A DNA stretch of 37,656 bases from Nitrospirae bacterium GWC2_57_13 (GTDB taxonomy: Bacteria > Nitrospirota > UBA9217). Below are positions 24,504 to 33,078 of the stretch, piece by piece. Within the stretch, counting starts at the first letter, position 1, and each line of letters opens with the position of its first letter. Below the pieces are notes generated by a model that was not told where the DNA came from, searched no databases, and worked only from the letters and a program-made list of their open reading frames with translations. A program made the translations under genes and the position numbers. Location: assembly GCA_001805055.1 (NCBI GenBank), contig MHDZ01000017.1, forward strand, positions 13,357 through 51,012, written 5' to 3'.

Positions 24504-24532
24504 TTGACATTTTTCTGCCAGCGGAGTAATCT
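24504..24532 (+). promoter_or_regulatory. Candidate promoter for the small secreted protein
   Basis: TTGACA is followed after 17 bases by TAATCT, with TATACA just downstream. The gene begins about 47 bases later. Confidence 0.45.
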
Positions 24533-24578
24533 ATACATACGACTACCGCGTATTGTTTTTTTCTGAAGGAGGTCTGTC

Positions 24579-24815
24579 ATGAGGTATACGGGCATCCTGT
24601 TGGCGCTTTTTCTGCTGCTCGGTTACGCCCCTGTTTTTGGCAGCGAGGCGGAAAAAACAGCGAAAGAGGGTTTCCGGCAGGTCCATCAGGGTATGAAAAA
24701 GGTAACCAAGTCCGTCCATAAGAAGGCAAAGAAGGACACCCGCATCATCGACAAGAACGCGAAGAAAACCTGGGAAAAAGCGGGCGACGATATCAATAAA
24801 GCGACGAAGGATTGA
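24579..24815 (+). CDS. Small lysine-rich secreted protein
   Basis: I do not recognise this 78-residue protein. It has a clear signal peptide (RYTGILLALFLLLGYAPVFGS), with cleavage probable near residues 21-23. The mature part, about 55 residues, is very rich in lysine with regularly spaced acidic residues (KEGFRQVHQGMKKVTKSVHKKAKK), likely an amphipathic helix. It has no cysteine. GAAGGAGG precedes the ATG. It has a candidate promoter upstream and a terminator downstream, so it is probably a single-gene unit. It could be a periplasmic helical protein; no function is assigned. Confidence 0.72.
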   Translation: MRYTGILLALFLLLGYAPVFGSEAEKTAKEGFRQVHQGMKKVTKSVHKKAKKDTRIIDKNAKKTWEKAGDDINKATKD

Positions 24816-24831
24816 TCGCTCACATGTGTGG

Positions 24832-24869
24832 AAGGGGATGAACTGTACAGGCTCATCCCTTTTCTTTTT
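24832..24869 (+). terminator. Intrinsic terminator after the small secreted protein
   Basis: AAGGGGATGA pairs with TCATCCCTTT (one G-U pair) around an 11-nt loop, followed by TCTTTTT. It lies 17 bases past the stop. Confidence 0.78.
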
Positions 24870-24929
24870 AGCGGGCCAGGGCTCGTTGCAACGCGGATCC
24901 CGCCCCTCGGCAGCGCACCGGGAATCGAC

Positions 24930-24959
24930 TTGCATTGAGCATCAGGCATCGTGTATGAT
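24930..24959 (+). promoter_or_regulatory. Candidate smpB promoter, possibly giving a leaderless mRNA
   Basis: TTGCAT-N18-TATGAT lies so that the predicted start falls at about 24966, the A of the smpB ATG. No ribosome site is seen before the ATG. Confidence 0.4.
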
Positions 24960-24965
24960 TGCACC

Positions 24966-25433
24966 ATGATGGAGCAGAAAAACGAAGCCGCGGCGACCAC
25001 GAACCGCAAGGCGTACCACGATTACTTCATAGAAGAAACCGTTGAGGCCGGCCTGGCGCTCCAGGGCACGGAGGTAAAGTCCCTGCGCCTTGGCCTGGCC
25101 AACCTTTCGGACAGCTACGCCATCGTCAGGAACGACGAGGTCTTCCTGCTGAACGCGAATATCAGCCCCTATCCCCACGGCAACATCATGAACCACGAGC
25201 CGTTGCGCACGCGCAAGCTCCTGCTGCACCGTGAGGAGATCCGGAAGCTGATCGGCAAGATGGCCCTGAAGGGCTATACCATCATCCCCCTCAAGATATA
25301 CTTTGTTCGCGGCAAGGCAAAGGTGCTGCTGGGCCTGGCAAAGGGCAAGAAGTCCTATGACAAGCGCGAGACCATCAAGGCCAAGGAGTCGAAGCGCGAG
25401 GTGGAACGGGTGGTGAAGGAGCGGAACCGGTAG
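24966..25433 (+). CDS. smpB: SsrA-binding protein SmpB
   Basis: SmpB binds tmRNA and carries it to stalled ribosomes for trans-translation. The 155 residues match the family. Motifs include [29 protein letters not shown], the YPHGN loop, and [12 protein letters not shown]. The C terminus is basic ([17 protein letters not shown]). A GTG five codons earlier is in frame, and a second ATG directly follows the first. No ribosome site precedes the ATG, and the promoter spacing suggests a leaderless transcript. No tmRNA gene was found next to it in the window. Confidence 0.95.
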   Translation: MMEQKNEAAATTNRKAYHDYFIEETVEAGLALQGTEVKSLRLGLANLSDSYAIVRNDEVFLLNANISPYPHGNIMNHEPLRTRKLLLHREEIRKLIGKMALKGYTIIPLKIYFVRGKAKVLLGLAKGKKSYDKRETIKAKESKREVERVVKERNR

Positions 25434-25510
25434 CGTCCTTGCGCAAAAAAGGGCGGATATGATATGATCTCGAAGACGGGGTTAAAAGGCTATCTTTTTT
25501 AACAACATCT

Positions 25511-25627
25511 GGACAAAGATAAGCTCAGATAAATCGAAAACAGTCATCGTGAAATATGGTACACTGATCTCGTGTGTTTTTTCGTAGGTGGTGCGGTTTT
25601 TCTTCCTGCTGTTATCCGTCTTTGTCC
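25511..25627. repeat. Inverted-repeat-bounded element upstream of the hydrolase gene
   Basis: GGACAAAGA (25511-25519) and TCTTTGTCC (25619-25627) form a 9-bp inverted repeat bounding 117 bp, nearly the length of the element bounded at 17185-17300. The interior is AT-rich and non-coding. A weak GTTAAAAG hairpin lies just before it (25481-25503), possibly the smpB terminator. Confidence 0.45.
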
Positions 25628-25675
25628 GATCTTTCCGCGTCCAAATTGCTCTCACGAAGCTCAAAGGAGGGTGCC

Positions 25676-26476
25676 ATGAAACGTTTGATAGCATTGATCG
25701 CAGTGCTGGCAACGGGGTTGGTCTTTGGGTGCACCAAGCCGCCGCAGATCAAGGGCGAAGAGGTGACCTACTCAAGCGGCGGGGTGACCATGAAGGGTTA
25801 TCTGGCCTTCAATCCCGCCGTGAAGGGAAAGCGGCCGGGCGTCCTGGTGGTGCACGAGTGGTGGGGGCATAACGAATACGCGCGCGAACGGGCCCGCATG
25901 CTGGCGGAGCTGGGTTATACGGCCCTTGCCGTGGACATGTACGGCGAAGGCAAGCAGGCCATGCATCCCACTGATGCGGGGAAGTTCGCAGGAGCGCTGT
26001 TCCAGCAGTTCAATGTTGCCAAGGCGCGGTTCTCTGCCGCCATGGACCTGCTCAAGAAGCACGAGACCGTGAATCCCGGGAAGATCGCGGCTGTCGGATA
26101 CTGTTTCGGCGGAGGCATGGTCCTGAACATGGCCCGGCAGGGCCTGGACCTGAAGGGCGTGGCGAGCTTTCACGGCAGTCTGTCGGCCGTTCAGCCGGCC
26201 AAGCCCGGCGTCGTAAAGGGGAAGGTGCTGGTGCTGCACGGGAGCGAGGATAAGATGACGACGGAGAAGGACGTCGCGGCCTTCAAGAAGGAGATGAAGG
26301 ACGCAGGCGTGGACATGACCTTTATCGCCTATCCTGGAGCGCTGCATGCCTTCACCAACCCCATGGCCGATGAATATGCAAAGAAGTTCGATATACCGCT
26401 GGGCTACAGCGCCGATGCCGACAAGAAGTCGTGGAACGAACTGAAGTACTTTCTCAAGAAGATCTTTGATCAGTGA
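25676..26476 (+). CDS. Dienelactone hydrolase-family lipoprotein
   Basis: The 266-residue product has a lipoprotein signal ending in LVFGC, so the hydrolase is likely anchored on the periplasmic side. The alpha/beta-hydrolase domain fits the dienelactone hydrolase family: VLVVHEWWG, YGEGKQAMHP, the nucleophile elbow GYCFGGG with Cys143, an acid in LHGSEDKMT, and a histidine in ALHAFTN. The cysteine nucleophile is typical of this family. The substrate is unknown; secreted relatives act on lactones or esters. The track ORF starts 34 codons upstream in a repeat element; the ATG at 25676 has AAAGGAGGG and gives the signal peptide. A GC-rich hairpin follows the gene. Confidence 0.87.
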   Translation: MKRLIALIAVLATGLVFGCTKPPQIKGEEVTYSSGGVTMKGYLAFNPAVKGKRPGVLVVHEWWGHNEYARERARMLAELGYTALAVDMYGEGKQAMHPTDAGKFAGALFQQFNVAKARFSAAMDLLKKHETVNPGKIAAVGYCFGGGMVLNMARQGLDLKGVASFHGSLSAVQPAKPGVVKGKVLVLHGSEDKMTTEKDVAAFKKEMKDAGVDMTFIAYPGALHAFTNPMADEYAKKFDIPLGYSADADKKSWNELKYFLKKIFDQ

Positions 26477-26489
26477 TCTGCTCTCCTGT

Positions 26490-26524
26490 CCCGGCCCGGA
26501 GCAGTGGTAGCGCCCCGGGCCGGG
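26490..26524 (+). terminator. GC-rich hairpin after the hydrolase gene
   Basis: CCCGGCCCGG pairs perfectly with CCGGGCCGGG (10 bp) around a 15-nt loop. No U tract follows, so termination would be weak or factor-dependent. Confidence 0.45.
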
Positions 26525-26804
26525 GCAAGGTGTGTCATCTGAAGAATTTCCCCAAAAGGGTGATTTTTATCCTAAAAGGGTAAGGAATTTTTTCGCAAAG
26601 ACGCTAAGCTCGCAAAGAAAGACCATAGCAGTTGGCTTCAAAGCCAGGATGTAATGATTTCCTTTGCGCCCTGGCGGTTCAAAATTTTTAATTCCGGTTT
26701 GTCCGGGTTAAGGAAAATTCCTTGCCTTCCCCGTTGCATTCCCCTCCAAGTTGTGATATCACTACAGCATATTCAATGACGACTTTATCGCTAAGGAGGA
26801 TCTC
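26525..26804. other. Gap before cstA with GCAAAG-type repeats
   Basis: No gene is supported. The region has a doubled AAAAGGGT word (about 26553-26582), the words CGCAAAGACGC and CTCGCAAAGAAAG (about 26594-26620), a small TGGCTTCAAAGCCA hairpin (about 26633), and TTCCGGTTTGTCC (about 26691). The cstA ribosome site TAAGGAGG lies at its end. Confidence 0.5.
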
Positions 26805-28538
26805 ATGAACTCGCTAGTCCTTTCAGGGTTGATGATCGTCGGCTACATTGTTGCCTACCATACGTACGGCAAATATCTCTCACGAAAGATTTTCAAGCTC
26901 GATCCCGCGGCTGTTTGTCCGAGCACCGCACTCAGGGACAACCACGATTACATCCCCACCCGGAAAGAGATCCTCTTTGGCCACCACTTCACCTCCATTG
27001 CCGGACTGGGCCCCATTGTCGGGCCGGCCATCGCCGTTATCTGGGGCTGGGTGCCGGCGGTGCTCTGGGTCTTCTTCGGGTCCATCTTTTTCGGGGGCGT
27101 GCACGATTTCGGCGCCCTCGTCATCTCGCTTCGGAAGGACGGCCGCTCCATCGGCGATCTGGCCGCTGACGTCGTGAATAAACGAGTCCGGACCCTCTTC
27201 CTGCTGATCATCTTCTTCGAGCTCTGGCTCATTATTGCCGTCTTCGCGCTGGTCATCGGCATCCTCTTCACCATGTATCCCATCGCCGTGATCCCCGTGT
27301 GGTTCGAGATCCCGATCGCGCTCTATCTCGGATACCTCATCTACAAAAAAGGAAAGGACGCCTTCTGGCCCAGCATCGTTGCAGTGATCATCATGTACGT
27401 GACCGTGGTCATCGGCGCGTACTATCCCATCGACCTGAGCGCTCTGTTCGGTTTGAGCGCCAAGGCGTCGCTCATCACCTGGATACTTCTCGTCCTGGTG
27501 TTCAATGCCTGGCTCGCCTCAAGCCTTCCCGTCCACGCCCTGCTCCAGCCCCGGGATTACATCAACTCTCACCAGCTCATGGTTGCCATGGTGCTGCTCA
27601 TGATCGGCGTCTTCGTCGCCCACCCGCCCGTGGTCGCGCCGGCCACCAATTTTGCGGTCCAGGGCGCTCCGCCCATATGGCCCTTCATCTTCGTGATCAT
27701 CGCCTGCGGCGCAATCTCCGGCTTTCACAGCGTGGTCAGTTCCGGGACCACGTCCAAGCAGTGTGACGCGGAGAACAGCTCCCTGTTCATCGGCTACGGG
27801 GGCATGCTGATGGAGGCGACCCTGTCGACCCTCGTGATCGTTGCGGTCGTTGCAGGGATCGGCATGGGCATGCCGGGAAAAGGAGGGGAAATCTTCACGG
27901 GAGCCGCCGCCTTCAACCACCACTACGCAAGCTGGGGCGCCGTGGGAGGACTGGCATCGCAGCTCGCGGCCTTTGTGCAGGGCTCGGCGAACCTGATCGA
28001 GAGTTACGGGATCCCGAAGGACATGGCCCTCGCAGTGATGGCCGTTTTCATTGTTTCATTTGCCGGCACGACGGTGGATTCGGCAACCCGCATCCAGCGG
28101 TACGTGGTGAACGAGTTGGCGAGCGCCTATCGCTTTAAGCCCCTCATGGGACGCCAGGTAGCTACGCTGTTCGCGGTCATTACGGCCTTTCTCCTGGCCT
28201 TCTGGGACGGCAGCGGCAAGGGCGCGCTGAAGCTCTGGCCCCTTTTCGGGTCGGTGAACCAGCTCCTGGCCGGCCTGGCCCTGCTCGTGATCACAATCTA
28301 CCTTGCCCGGCGCAAGGTGAACGTGGCGTACACGGGCATCCCCATGGTGTTCATGATCTTCATGACCGGGTGGGCCATGCTGTATAATATTGGGGCATAT
28401 TTCAAGAGCTCGAACTGGCTTCTTCTGGGGATCGGCGTCGCGGTGTTCATTCTCGAGATCTGGATGATCATCGAGAGCGTTGTGGTGCTGCGAAAGGTGT
28501 ATGCCGACAGGTCGGCGGTCCCCGGGGCCGCGGCCTGA
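26805..28538 (+). CDS. cstA: CstA-family carbon starvation / peptide or pyruvate transporter
   Basis: CstA proteins are multi-helix inner membrane transporters, linked in enteric bacteria to pyruvate or peptide uptake. The 577 residues are shorter than E. coli CstA (about 700), matching the short form common in anaerobes. About 15 hydrophobic segments are visible. Conserved blocks include YGKYLSRKIFKLD, FGHHFTSIAGLGPIVGPAIA, FFGGVHDFGALVISLRKDGRSIG and SGFHSVVSSGTTSKQ. A strong TAAGGAGGA precedes the ATG. Two palindromic elements follow the gene (28575-28694). Its substrate in this organism cannot be read from the sequence. Confidence 0.93.
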   Translation: MNSLVLSGLMIVGYIVAYHTYGKYLSRKIFKLDPAAVCPSTALRDNHDYIPTRKEILFGHHFTSIAGLGPIVGPAIAVIWGWVPAVLWVFFGSIFFGGVHDFGALVISLRKDGRSIGDLAADVVNKRVRTLFLLIIFFELWLIIAVFALVIGILFTMYPIAVIPVWFEIPIALYLGYLIYKKGKDAFWPSIVAVIIMYVTVVIGAYYPIDLSALFGLSAKASLITWILLVLVFNAWLASSLPVHALLQPRDYINSHQLMVAMVLLMIGVFVAHPPVVAPATNFAVQGAPPIWPFIFVIIACGAISGFHSVVSSGTTSKQCDAENSSLFIGYGGMLMEATLSTLVIVAVVAGIGMGMPGKGGEIFTGAAAFNHHYASWGAVGGLASQLAAFVQGSANLIESYGIPKDMALAVMAVFIVSFAGTTVDSATRIQRYVVNELASAYRFKPLMGRQVATLFAVITAFLLAFWDGSGKGALKLWPLFGSVNQLLAGLALLVITIYLARRKVNVAYTGIPMVFMIFMTGWAMLYNIGAYFKSSNWLLLGIGVAVFILEIWMIIESVVVLRKVYADRSAVPGAAA

Positions 28539-28574
28539 TAGGATTCACGGTGCCGGAACAGACGAACGACTGCA

Positions 28575-28694
28575 GGGCTGAGCCATGACCCCTAGGGTCA
28601 TTGGTTTCGAGCCCCTGGTTCTCCCGAGCGAAGCGAAGGGATGGGCTCCATGGCTCAGCCCCTCATTCCCCCTCGCGGAGCGGGGGGGGGAATG
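28575..28694. repeat. Double palindrome between cstA and the RND gene
   Basis: GGGCTGAGCCATG (28575-28587) and CATGGCTCAGCCC (28649-28661) are a perfect 13-bp inverted repeat bounding 87 bp. Next to it CATTCCCCC pairs with GGGGGAATG (28664-28694) around a GC-rich loop with a run of ten G. It may serve as the cstA terminator or be a mobile short repeat. The track start of the next ORF reads through it. Confidence 0.6.
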
Positions 28695-28701
28695 CGAGCA
28701 T

Positions 28702-31137
28702 ATGACCAACATCAGGCAGCGCATTGAGTACCTCTTTGAGCAGCTGGGGAGGCTGGTATACCGCAATCGGGTGAAGTCCCTGCTGCTCATGGCAGTGTTT
28801 ACAGTTATTCCTGCGGCATTCCTCCCGAAGCTTTCCATAGATACAACGAACGAGAGCTTCTTTCGAAAGGACGACCGGGCCCTTGTCGAGTACAACGCCT
28901 TCAAGGACCAGTTCGGCAAGGACGAGCTGTTCGTCATCGCCGTGCAGGGGCCTGATGTGTTCGATCCGGGTTTCCTCGCTCAGCTGAAGTCCCTCCATGA
29001 TGAGCTGAAGACCCGGGTGCCTTATCTTGACGACATCACGAGTCTGATCAACGCGAGGGACACTCGAGGGAAGGGCGATACCCTGATCGTTGAAGACCTG
29101 CTGGAGCACTGGCCGCGGACGGGCCGGGAACTGCGGGCGCTTCGGGAGCGGGCTCTGTCAAATCCCCTCTACCGTGATCTCCTGGTCTCCGAGGATGCGA
29201 CCTTCACCACTATCATTCTCAAAGCGCAGACCTACCTGGCCGCGGGAGACGTCGATGTGTTTGCAGGATTCGATGAACGGGCCCCCACGGCCCCGGCCGA
29301 ACGAAGCAGACTGTACCTCAGCAACCAGCAGAACCGTGAGATGGTCGACGCGATCCGGGACGTCCTGAAGCACTACGACGGTCCCGGCTTTCGGGTCTAC
29401 CTCGCAGGCACACCGGTGATCGTCGCTGATCTCGAGGCCGGGATTAACAAGACGCTCCAGACCATGATCCCCCTTTCCCTGCTTGCAGTCTTCGTGTTTC
29501 TCTTTGTCATGTTCCGGCGGCTCTCGGGAGTCATCTATCCCCTGCTCACCATGATCCTCTCGCTGCTTGCCTCCTTCGGGATCATGGCCGCCGCGGGACT
29601 GCCTATGACCCATATTACCCAGATCCTGCCCACTTTCCTGCTCGTCGTGGGGGTGGGGGACTCAGTTCATATTCTTGCGATCTTCTATTTCCGCTATGAC
29701 GGGGGGGCAGATAAGGAGGATGCCATTGCTTATGCCCTGGGCCACTCGGCCCTGGCCGTGCTGATGACGAGCCTCACTACGGCAGCAGGACTGCTGTCAT
29801 TCATAGCAGCGGACGTAGCGCCCATCGTTGACATGGGACTGATCGCGCCTGTTGGCGTGATGATCGCACTGCTCTACACGGTCGTCCTGCTTCCCGCGCT
29901 GCTCGCGCTGTTCCCCATACGGAGGGCGGCCCTGCGCCGGGCCGGCACGGCATCAGCGATGGAGCGCCTGCTCGCGGGCATCGCGAAGTTTTCCTGCGAC
30001 AATCCTCTCAAGATCATCTGGATCGCCGCGGTCATTACGCTCCTGTCCATTGCGGGCATGACCAGCCTGCGGTTCTCGCATAACGGGCTGAAGTGGCTTC
30101 CCGACGACTATCCCATCCGGAAGGCCACGGAGGTCATTGATGAGCATCTCAAGGGCGCTGTTGCCCTGGAGGTGATGATCGACACGGGAAGGGAGAACGG
30201 GCTCCATGACCCGGATGTCCTGAACCGCCTTGAGCACTCCGTGGACTTTGCGTCCGGCCTCTCTGTCGGTGAGCTGCAGATCGGCAAGGCCTGGACGATC
30301 ACGGCTATCCTGAAGGAGATCCACCAGGCCCTGAACGAGAACCGGCCGGAGTTCTACGCCATTCCGCAGGACCGAAAGCTGGTCGCCCAGGAGTTCCTGC
30401 TCTTTGAAGGCAGCGGCTCCGATGACCTTGAGGATGTGGTGGACACGACCTTCCGCACGGTCCGGTTCACCATCAAATCGCCCTTCCACGACGCCATGGT
30501 GTACAAGGTCCTTCTTGATATCGTTCACGATCATTTTGTGCAGGTCATCCCGGAAGCGACCGTGACCACAACGGGTGTGATGGCGCTCTTCACCGGCATG
30601 ATCCATAATGTCATTACGACCATGGCAAAGAGCTACCTCATCGCCTTGTCGGTGATCACCGTGCTCATGATCGTTCTGATCGGCAGGGTACGGATCGGGC
30701 TGCTGAGCATGGTGCCCAACCTGATACCCATCATGGCCGTCATGGGCATGATGGGATGGCTGGGCATCTCGCTCGACATGTCGACGATCCTGGTCGGGAG
30801 CATCGCGATCGGGCTTGTGGTGGACGATACTATCCATTTCATGCACAATTTCAGGCGTTATATGGAGCAGACCGGCGACGTCCGGCAGGCGGTGATGAAC
30901 ACCATGCTGACCACGGGCCGGGCAATGCTGATCACGAGCGTGGTGCTTGCGTCGGGATTCTTCATTACCACTGCAGCGGAGATGAAGAATACGATCAATT
31001 TCGGTCTGCTCACGGGCTCCTCCGTGGTCCTGGCGCTGATCGCCGATTACTTCCTGACGCCTGCCCTGATGATCGTCGTCTACGGGCAGCGGAAGGCATC
31101 GGGTTCCCATCAGACGCGCAGCGCGGTCAAGAGTTAG
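28702..31137 (+). CDS. RND-superfamily (MMPL-type) exporter
   Basis: This 811-residue protein has the two-fold RND layout. Each half has one N-terminal membrane helix, a large periplasmic domain (residues about 45-240 and 450-640), and a five- to six-helix bundle. Conserved segments VVGVGDSVHILAIFYFRY and GSIAIGLVVDDTIHFMHNFRRY occur in helix 4 of each half, with the membrane acidic residues used for proton coupling. It fits the predicted-exporter group COG1033 rather than tripartite drug pumps; no membrane fusion or outer membrane gene is adjacent. The substrate may be lipid-like, as for hopanoid transporters, but this is inference. The track ORF begins 39 codons earlier in a repeat; the ATG at 28702 begins the usual helix. 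Confidence 0.88.
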   Translation: MTNIRQRIEYLFEQLGRLVYRNRVKSLLLMAVFTVIPAAFLPKLSIDTTNESFFRKDDRALVEYNAFKDQFGKDELFVIAVQGPDVFDPGFLAQLKSLHDELKTRVPYLDDITSLINARDTRGKGDTLIVEDLLEHWPRTGRELRALRERALSNPLYRDLLVSEDATFTTIILKAQTYLAAGDVDVFAGFDERAPTAPAERSRLYLSNQQNREMVDAIRDVLKHYDGPGFRVYLAGTPVIVADLEAGINKTLQTMIPLSLLAVFVFLFVMFRRLSGVIYPLLTMILSLLASFGIMAAAGLPMTHITQILPTFLLVVGVGDSVHILAIFYFRYDGGADKEDAIAYALGHSALAVLMTSLTTAAGLLSFIAADVAPIVDMGLIAPVGVMIALLYTVVLLPALLALFPIRRAALRRAGTASAMERLLAGIAKFSCDNPLKIIWIAAVITLLSIAGMTSLRFSHNGLKWLPDDYPIRKATEVIDEHLKGAVALEVMIDTGRENGLHDPDVLNRLEHSVDFASGLSVGELQIGKAWTITAILKEIHQALNENRPEFYAIPQDRKLVAQEFLLFEGSGSDDLEDVVDTTFRTVRFTIKSPFHDAMVYKVLLDIVHDHFVQVIPEATVTTTGVMALFTGMIHNVITTMAKSYLIALSVITVLMIVLIGRVRIGLLSMVPNLIPIMAVMGMMGWLGISLDMSTILVGSIAIGLVVDDTIHFMHNFRRYMEQTGDVRQAVMNTMLTTGRAMLITSVVLASGFFITTAAEMKNTINFGLLTGSSVVLALIADYFLTPALMIVVYGQRKASGSHQTRSAVKS

Positions 31138-31159
31138 TACTACTTTTCGGAGGCGGGAG

Positions 31160-32185
31160 TTGAGAAACAGTAAGTATAGTATAATCCTTCTGTGTGTGAT
31201 CACGGGCATGGTGATGCTGCTGGGCAGCGGATGTGCGGCCCCGCGCTGGCAGGAAGCGGCATCGGAAGCCGCGCCGCCCGTGGACCTGCGGAAAACGATC
31301 TCGGTCAACGGCATCGAGCGTTCGTATCTCCTTCACCTCCCTCCGGGACAGGACAGCGCTCATCCCGTGCCCCTGCTGATCCTTCTGCACAGCGGCGGTG
31401 GTAAGGGCGATGACCTGGAGAAGATCTTCGGCATGAACGGCCTGGCAGACCGGGAGGGTTTCGCCGTAGTCTATCCCGACGGCTTTAGCCATCACTGGAA
31501 CGACGGCAGGAACGTGGAGCGATTTCGCGCTCACCGTCAAGACATTGATGATGCGGGATTTATTGCAGCGTTGATCGACCAACTGGTTGAGAGCGCTGGC
31601 GTCGACCGGCATCGGGTCTATGCCGCAGGAGTTGCGGAAGGAGGCATGATGGCCCATCGCCTGGCCTGCGAACTGGCGGACAGGATCGCAGCCGTTGCAC
31701 CGGTCATTGCAGCCATGCCGGAGAGCCTGGCAGGCGGGTGCTTTCCCGCCCGTTCGATCCCCGTGCTGATGATCAACGGGACCGATGATGCCATCGTACC
31801 CTGGGCAGGCGGGGAGGTGAGGGTCGGGTCCCGTGCCCTCGGCCGGGTCATGTCCGTTTCCGGCACGGTCAGTTTCTGGGTGTCTCAGAACGGCTGCTCG
31901 AACACACCGAGCATCACTGACGAGCCGGACCTGGACCCTGACGACGGGACCCGGGTGCGCAAGCAAGTGTACCGCCGGTGCGCGGGCAGTGTCGAGGTCG
32001 TGCTGTACGAAGTGCTGGGGGGCGGCCACGCCTGGCCGTCGGGGAGAAATTCCGCTCTGAGCGGGACTGCACCGGCAGCGGGCAGATCGAACAGGGACGC
32101 TGACACGGCGGCGCTCATGTGGGAGTTTTTCAAGAACTACCGGCTGGAGCGCCTTCCTCCAACCCGCCGGGAGTCTGCGCCATGA
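31160..32185 (+). CDS. PHB-depolymerase/feruloyl-esterase-like lipoprotein lacking the catalytic serine
   Basis: The 341-residue protein starts at a TTG with GGAGG six bases upstream. It has a lipoprotein signal with lipobox LGSGC. The rest fits COG3509 (LpqC-type esterases): LLILLHSGGGKG, VVYPDGFSHHWNDGR, HRVYAAGVAEGGMMAHRLACEL, VLMINGTDDAIVPWAGG and GGGHAWPSG. In active members the nucleophile lies in a GLSNG-type elbow; here the residue is Ala159 (GCG, 31634-31636) in GVAEG. The expected acid and histidine are kept. It may be a pseudoenzyme with a binding role or use another residue. It follows the RND gene by 22 bases and overlaps alkD by four bases, so it is probably in one operon. Confidence 0.85.
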   Translation: MRNSKYSIILLCVITGMVMLLGSGCAAPRWQEAASEAAPPVDLRKTISVNGIERSYLLHLPPGQDSAHPVPLLILLHSGGGKGDDLEKIFGMNGLADREGFAVVYPDGFSHHWNDGRNVERFRAHRQDIDDAGFIAALIDQLVESAGVDRHRVYAAGVAEGGMMAHRLACELADRIAAVAPVIAAMPESLAGGCFPARSIPVLMINGTDDAIVPWAGGEVRVGSRALGRVMSVSGTVSFWVSQNGCSNTPSITDEPDLDPDDGTRVRKQVYRRCAGSVEVVLYEVLGGGHAWPSGRNSALSGTAPAAGRSNRDADTAALMWEFFKNYRLERLPPTRRESAP

Positions 32186-32886
32186 CCTCGCAGGAGATCA
32201 GCGCTGAATTCCGGAAGATGGCGAACCGCACGGATGCGTCGATCCTGCAGCGCTTCTTCAAGACCGGGCCGGGCGAATACGGCGAGGGCGACCGGTTCCT
32301 GGGGGTCCGCGTGCCTGCCATCAGGAACACCGCGAAACAGCATAGGGGAACTTCGCTCACGCACTGCCTGGGGCTGCTCCGCTCCCCTTTCCATGAAGAA
32401 CGGCTGCTCGCCCTGTTCCTGCTGATCGACGCATTTAATCAGGGCGACGATGCAATGAAGAAGAGCGTGTACGGCCTCTATGTCGGCAACACGCGCTTCA
32501 TAAACAACTGGGACCTCGTGGACCTTTCGGCCCATCATATCGTGGGCGCCTGGCTCAGGGAGCGGAGCAGGGCGCCTCTGCAGAAGCTTGCGCGTTCGAA
32601 TCATCTCTGGGAGCGTAGGATCTCCATCCTTGCCACGTTCCACTATATCAAGCGCAGCGAATTTGGCGATGCGCTGCGGATCGCCGCGATGCTGCGAGAT
32701 GATGACGAGGACCTGATCCATAAGGCAGTGGGATGGATGCTTCGGGAAATTGGAAAGCGAGACCAGCGGGCGGAAGAGGCCTTTCTTAAAAAGCACTACC
32801 GCCGCATGCCCCGGACCATGCTGCGTTACGCAATCGAGCGGTTCCCGGAGCCGAGGCGGAAGCAGTACCTGGACGGGAAGGCATGA
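32182..32886 (+). CDS. alkD: DNA alkylation repair protein AlkD family
   Basis: AlkD is a HEAT-repeat DNA glycosylase that removes bulky or cationic alkylated bases. The 234 residues are near the family size. RFLGVRVPAIRNTAKQ near the N terminus and NWDLVDLSAHHIVG, which holds the catalytic aspartate, are clear. The C-terminal WMLREIGKRD and RRMPRTMLRYAIERF motifs complete the family pattern. The ATG overlaps the stop of the esterase-like gene (ATGA), indicating translational coupling; the track start 21 codons earlier lies within that gene. Confidence 0.93.
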   Translation: MTSQEISAEFRKMANRTDASILQRFFKTGPGEYGEGDRFLGVRVPAIRNTAKQHRGTSLTHCLGLLRSPFHEERLLALFLLIDAFNQGDDAMKKSVYGLYVGNTRFINNWDLVDLSAHHIVGAWLRERSRAPLQKLARSNHLWERRISILATFHYIKRSEFGDALRIAAMLRDDDEDLIHKAVGWMLREIGKRDQRAEEAFLKKHYRRMPRTMLRYAIERFPEPRRKQYLDGKA

Positions 32887-32902
32887 GCGCGGCCTCGCGT
32901 GG

Positions 32903-32943
32903 CAATTGAAAATGGGAAATTGGAAATAGCAAATTGAAAATTT
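32903..32943. repeat. AT-rich dispersed repeat words after alkD
   Basis: GGCAATTGAAAAT, GGAAATTGGAAAT and AGCAAATTGAAAATT occur in tandem, similar in style to the AT-rich palindrome at 20533-20690. They lie in the 192-bp alkD-folA gap, which holds no gene. Confidence 0.4.
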
Positions 32944-33078
32944 GTCGCAGGGCCCAAAGCCGTGATGTTATACACAGTCGCGTGAACCTGACAGGTGTTG
33001 AAAAGAAATAGCATAGGGATTTCTTGAGGCCCGTTATAGGCCCCGGCATCAAGGATCTTGTCCTGGCAAGGATATCGC

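Noticed and set aside
25434-25675. tmRNA (ssrA) gene expected next to smpB
   Set aside because: No tRNA-like ends, tag ORF or CCA-terminated 3' end could be seen; the gap holds a weak hairpin and an inverted repeat.
28585-28701. N-terminal extension of the RND exporter
   Set aside because: It reads through a 13-bp inverted repeat and a G10 hairpin; the membrane protein proper begins at 28702.
29953-31314. 453-residue minus-strand ORF opposite the RND gene
   Set aside because: The composition (His, Asp, Arg rich) is that of an antisense frame, and it overlaps well-supported genes over its full length.
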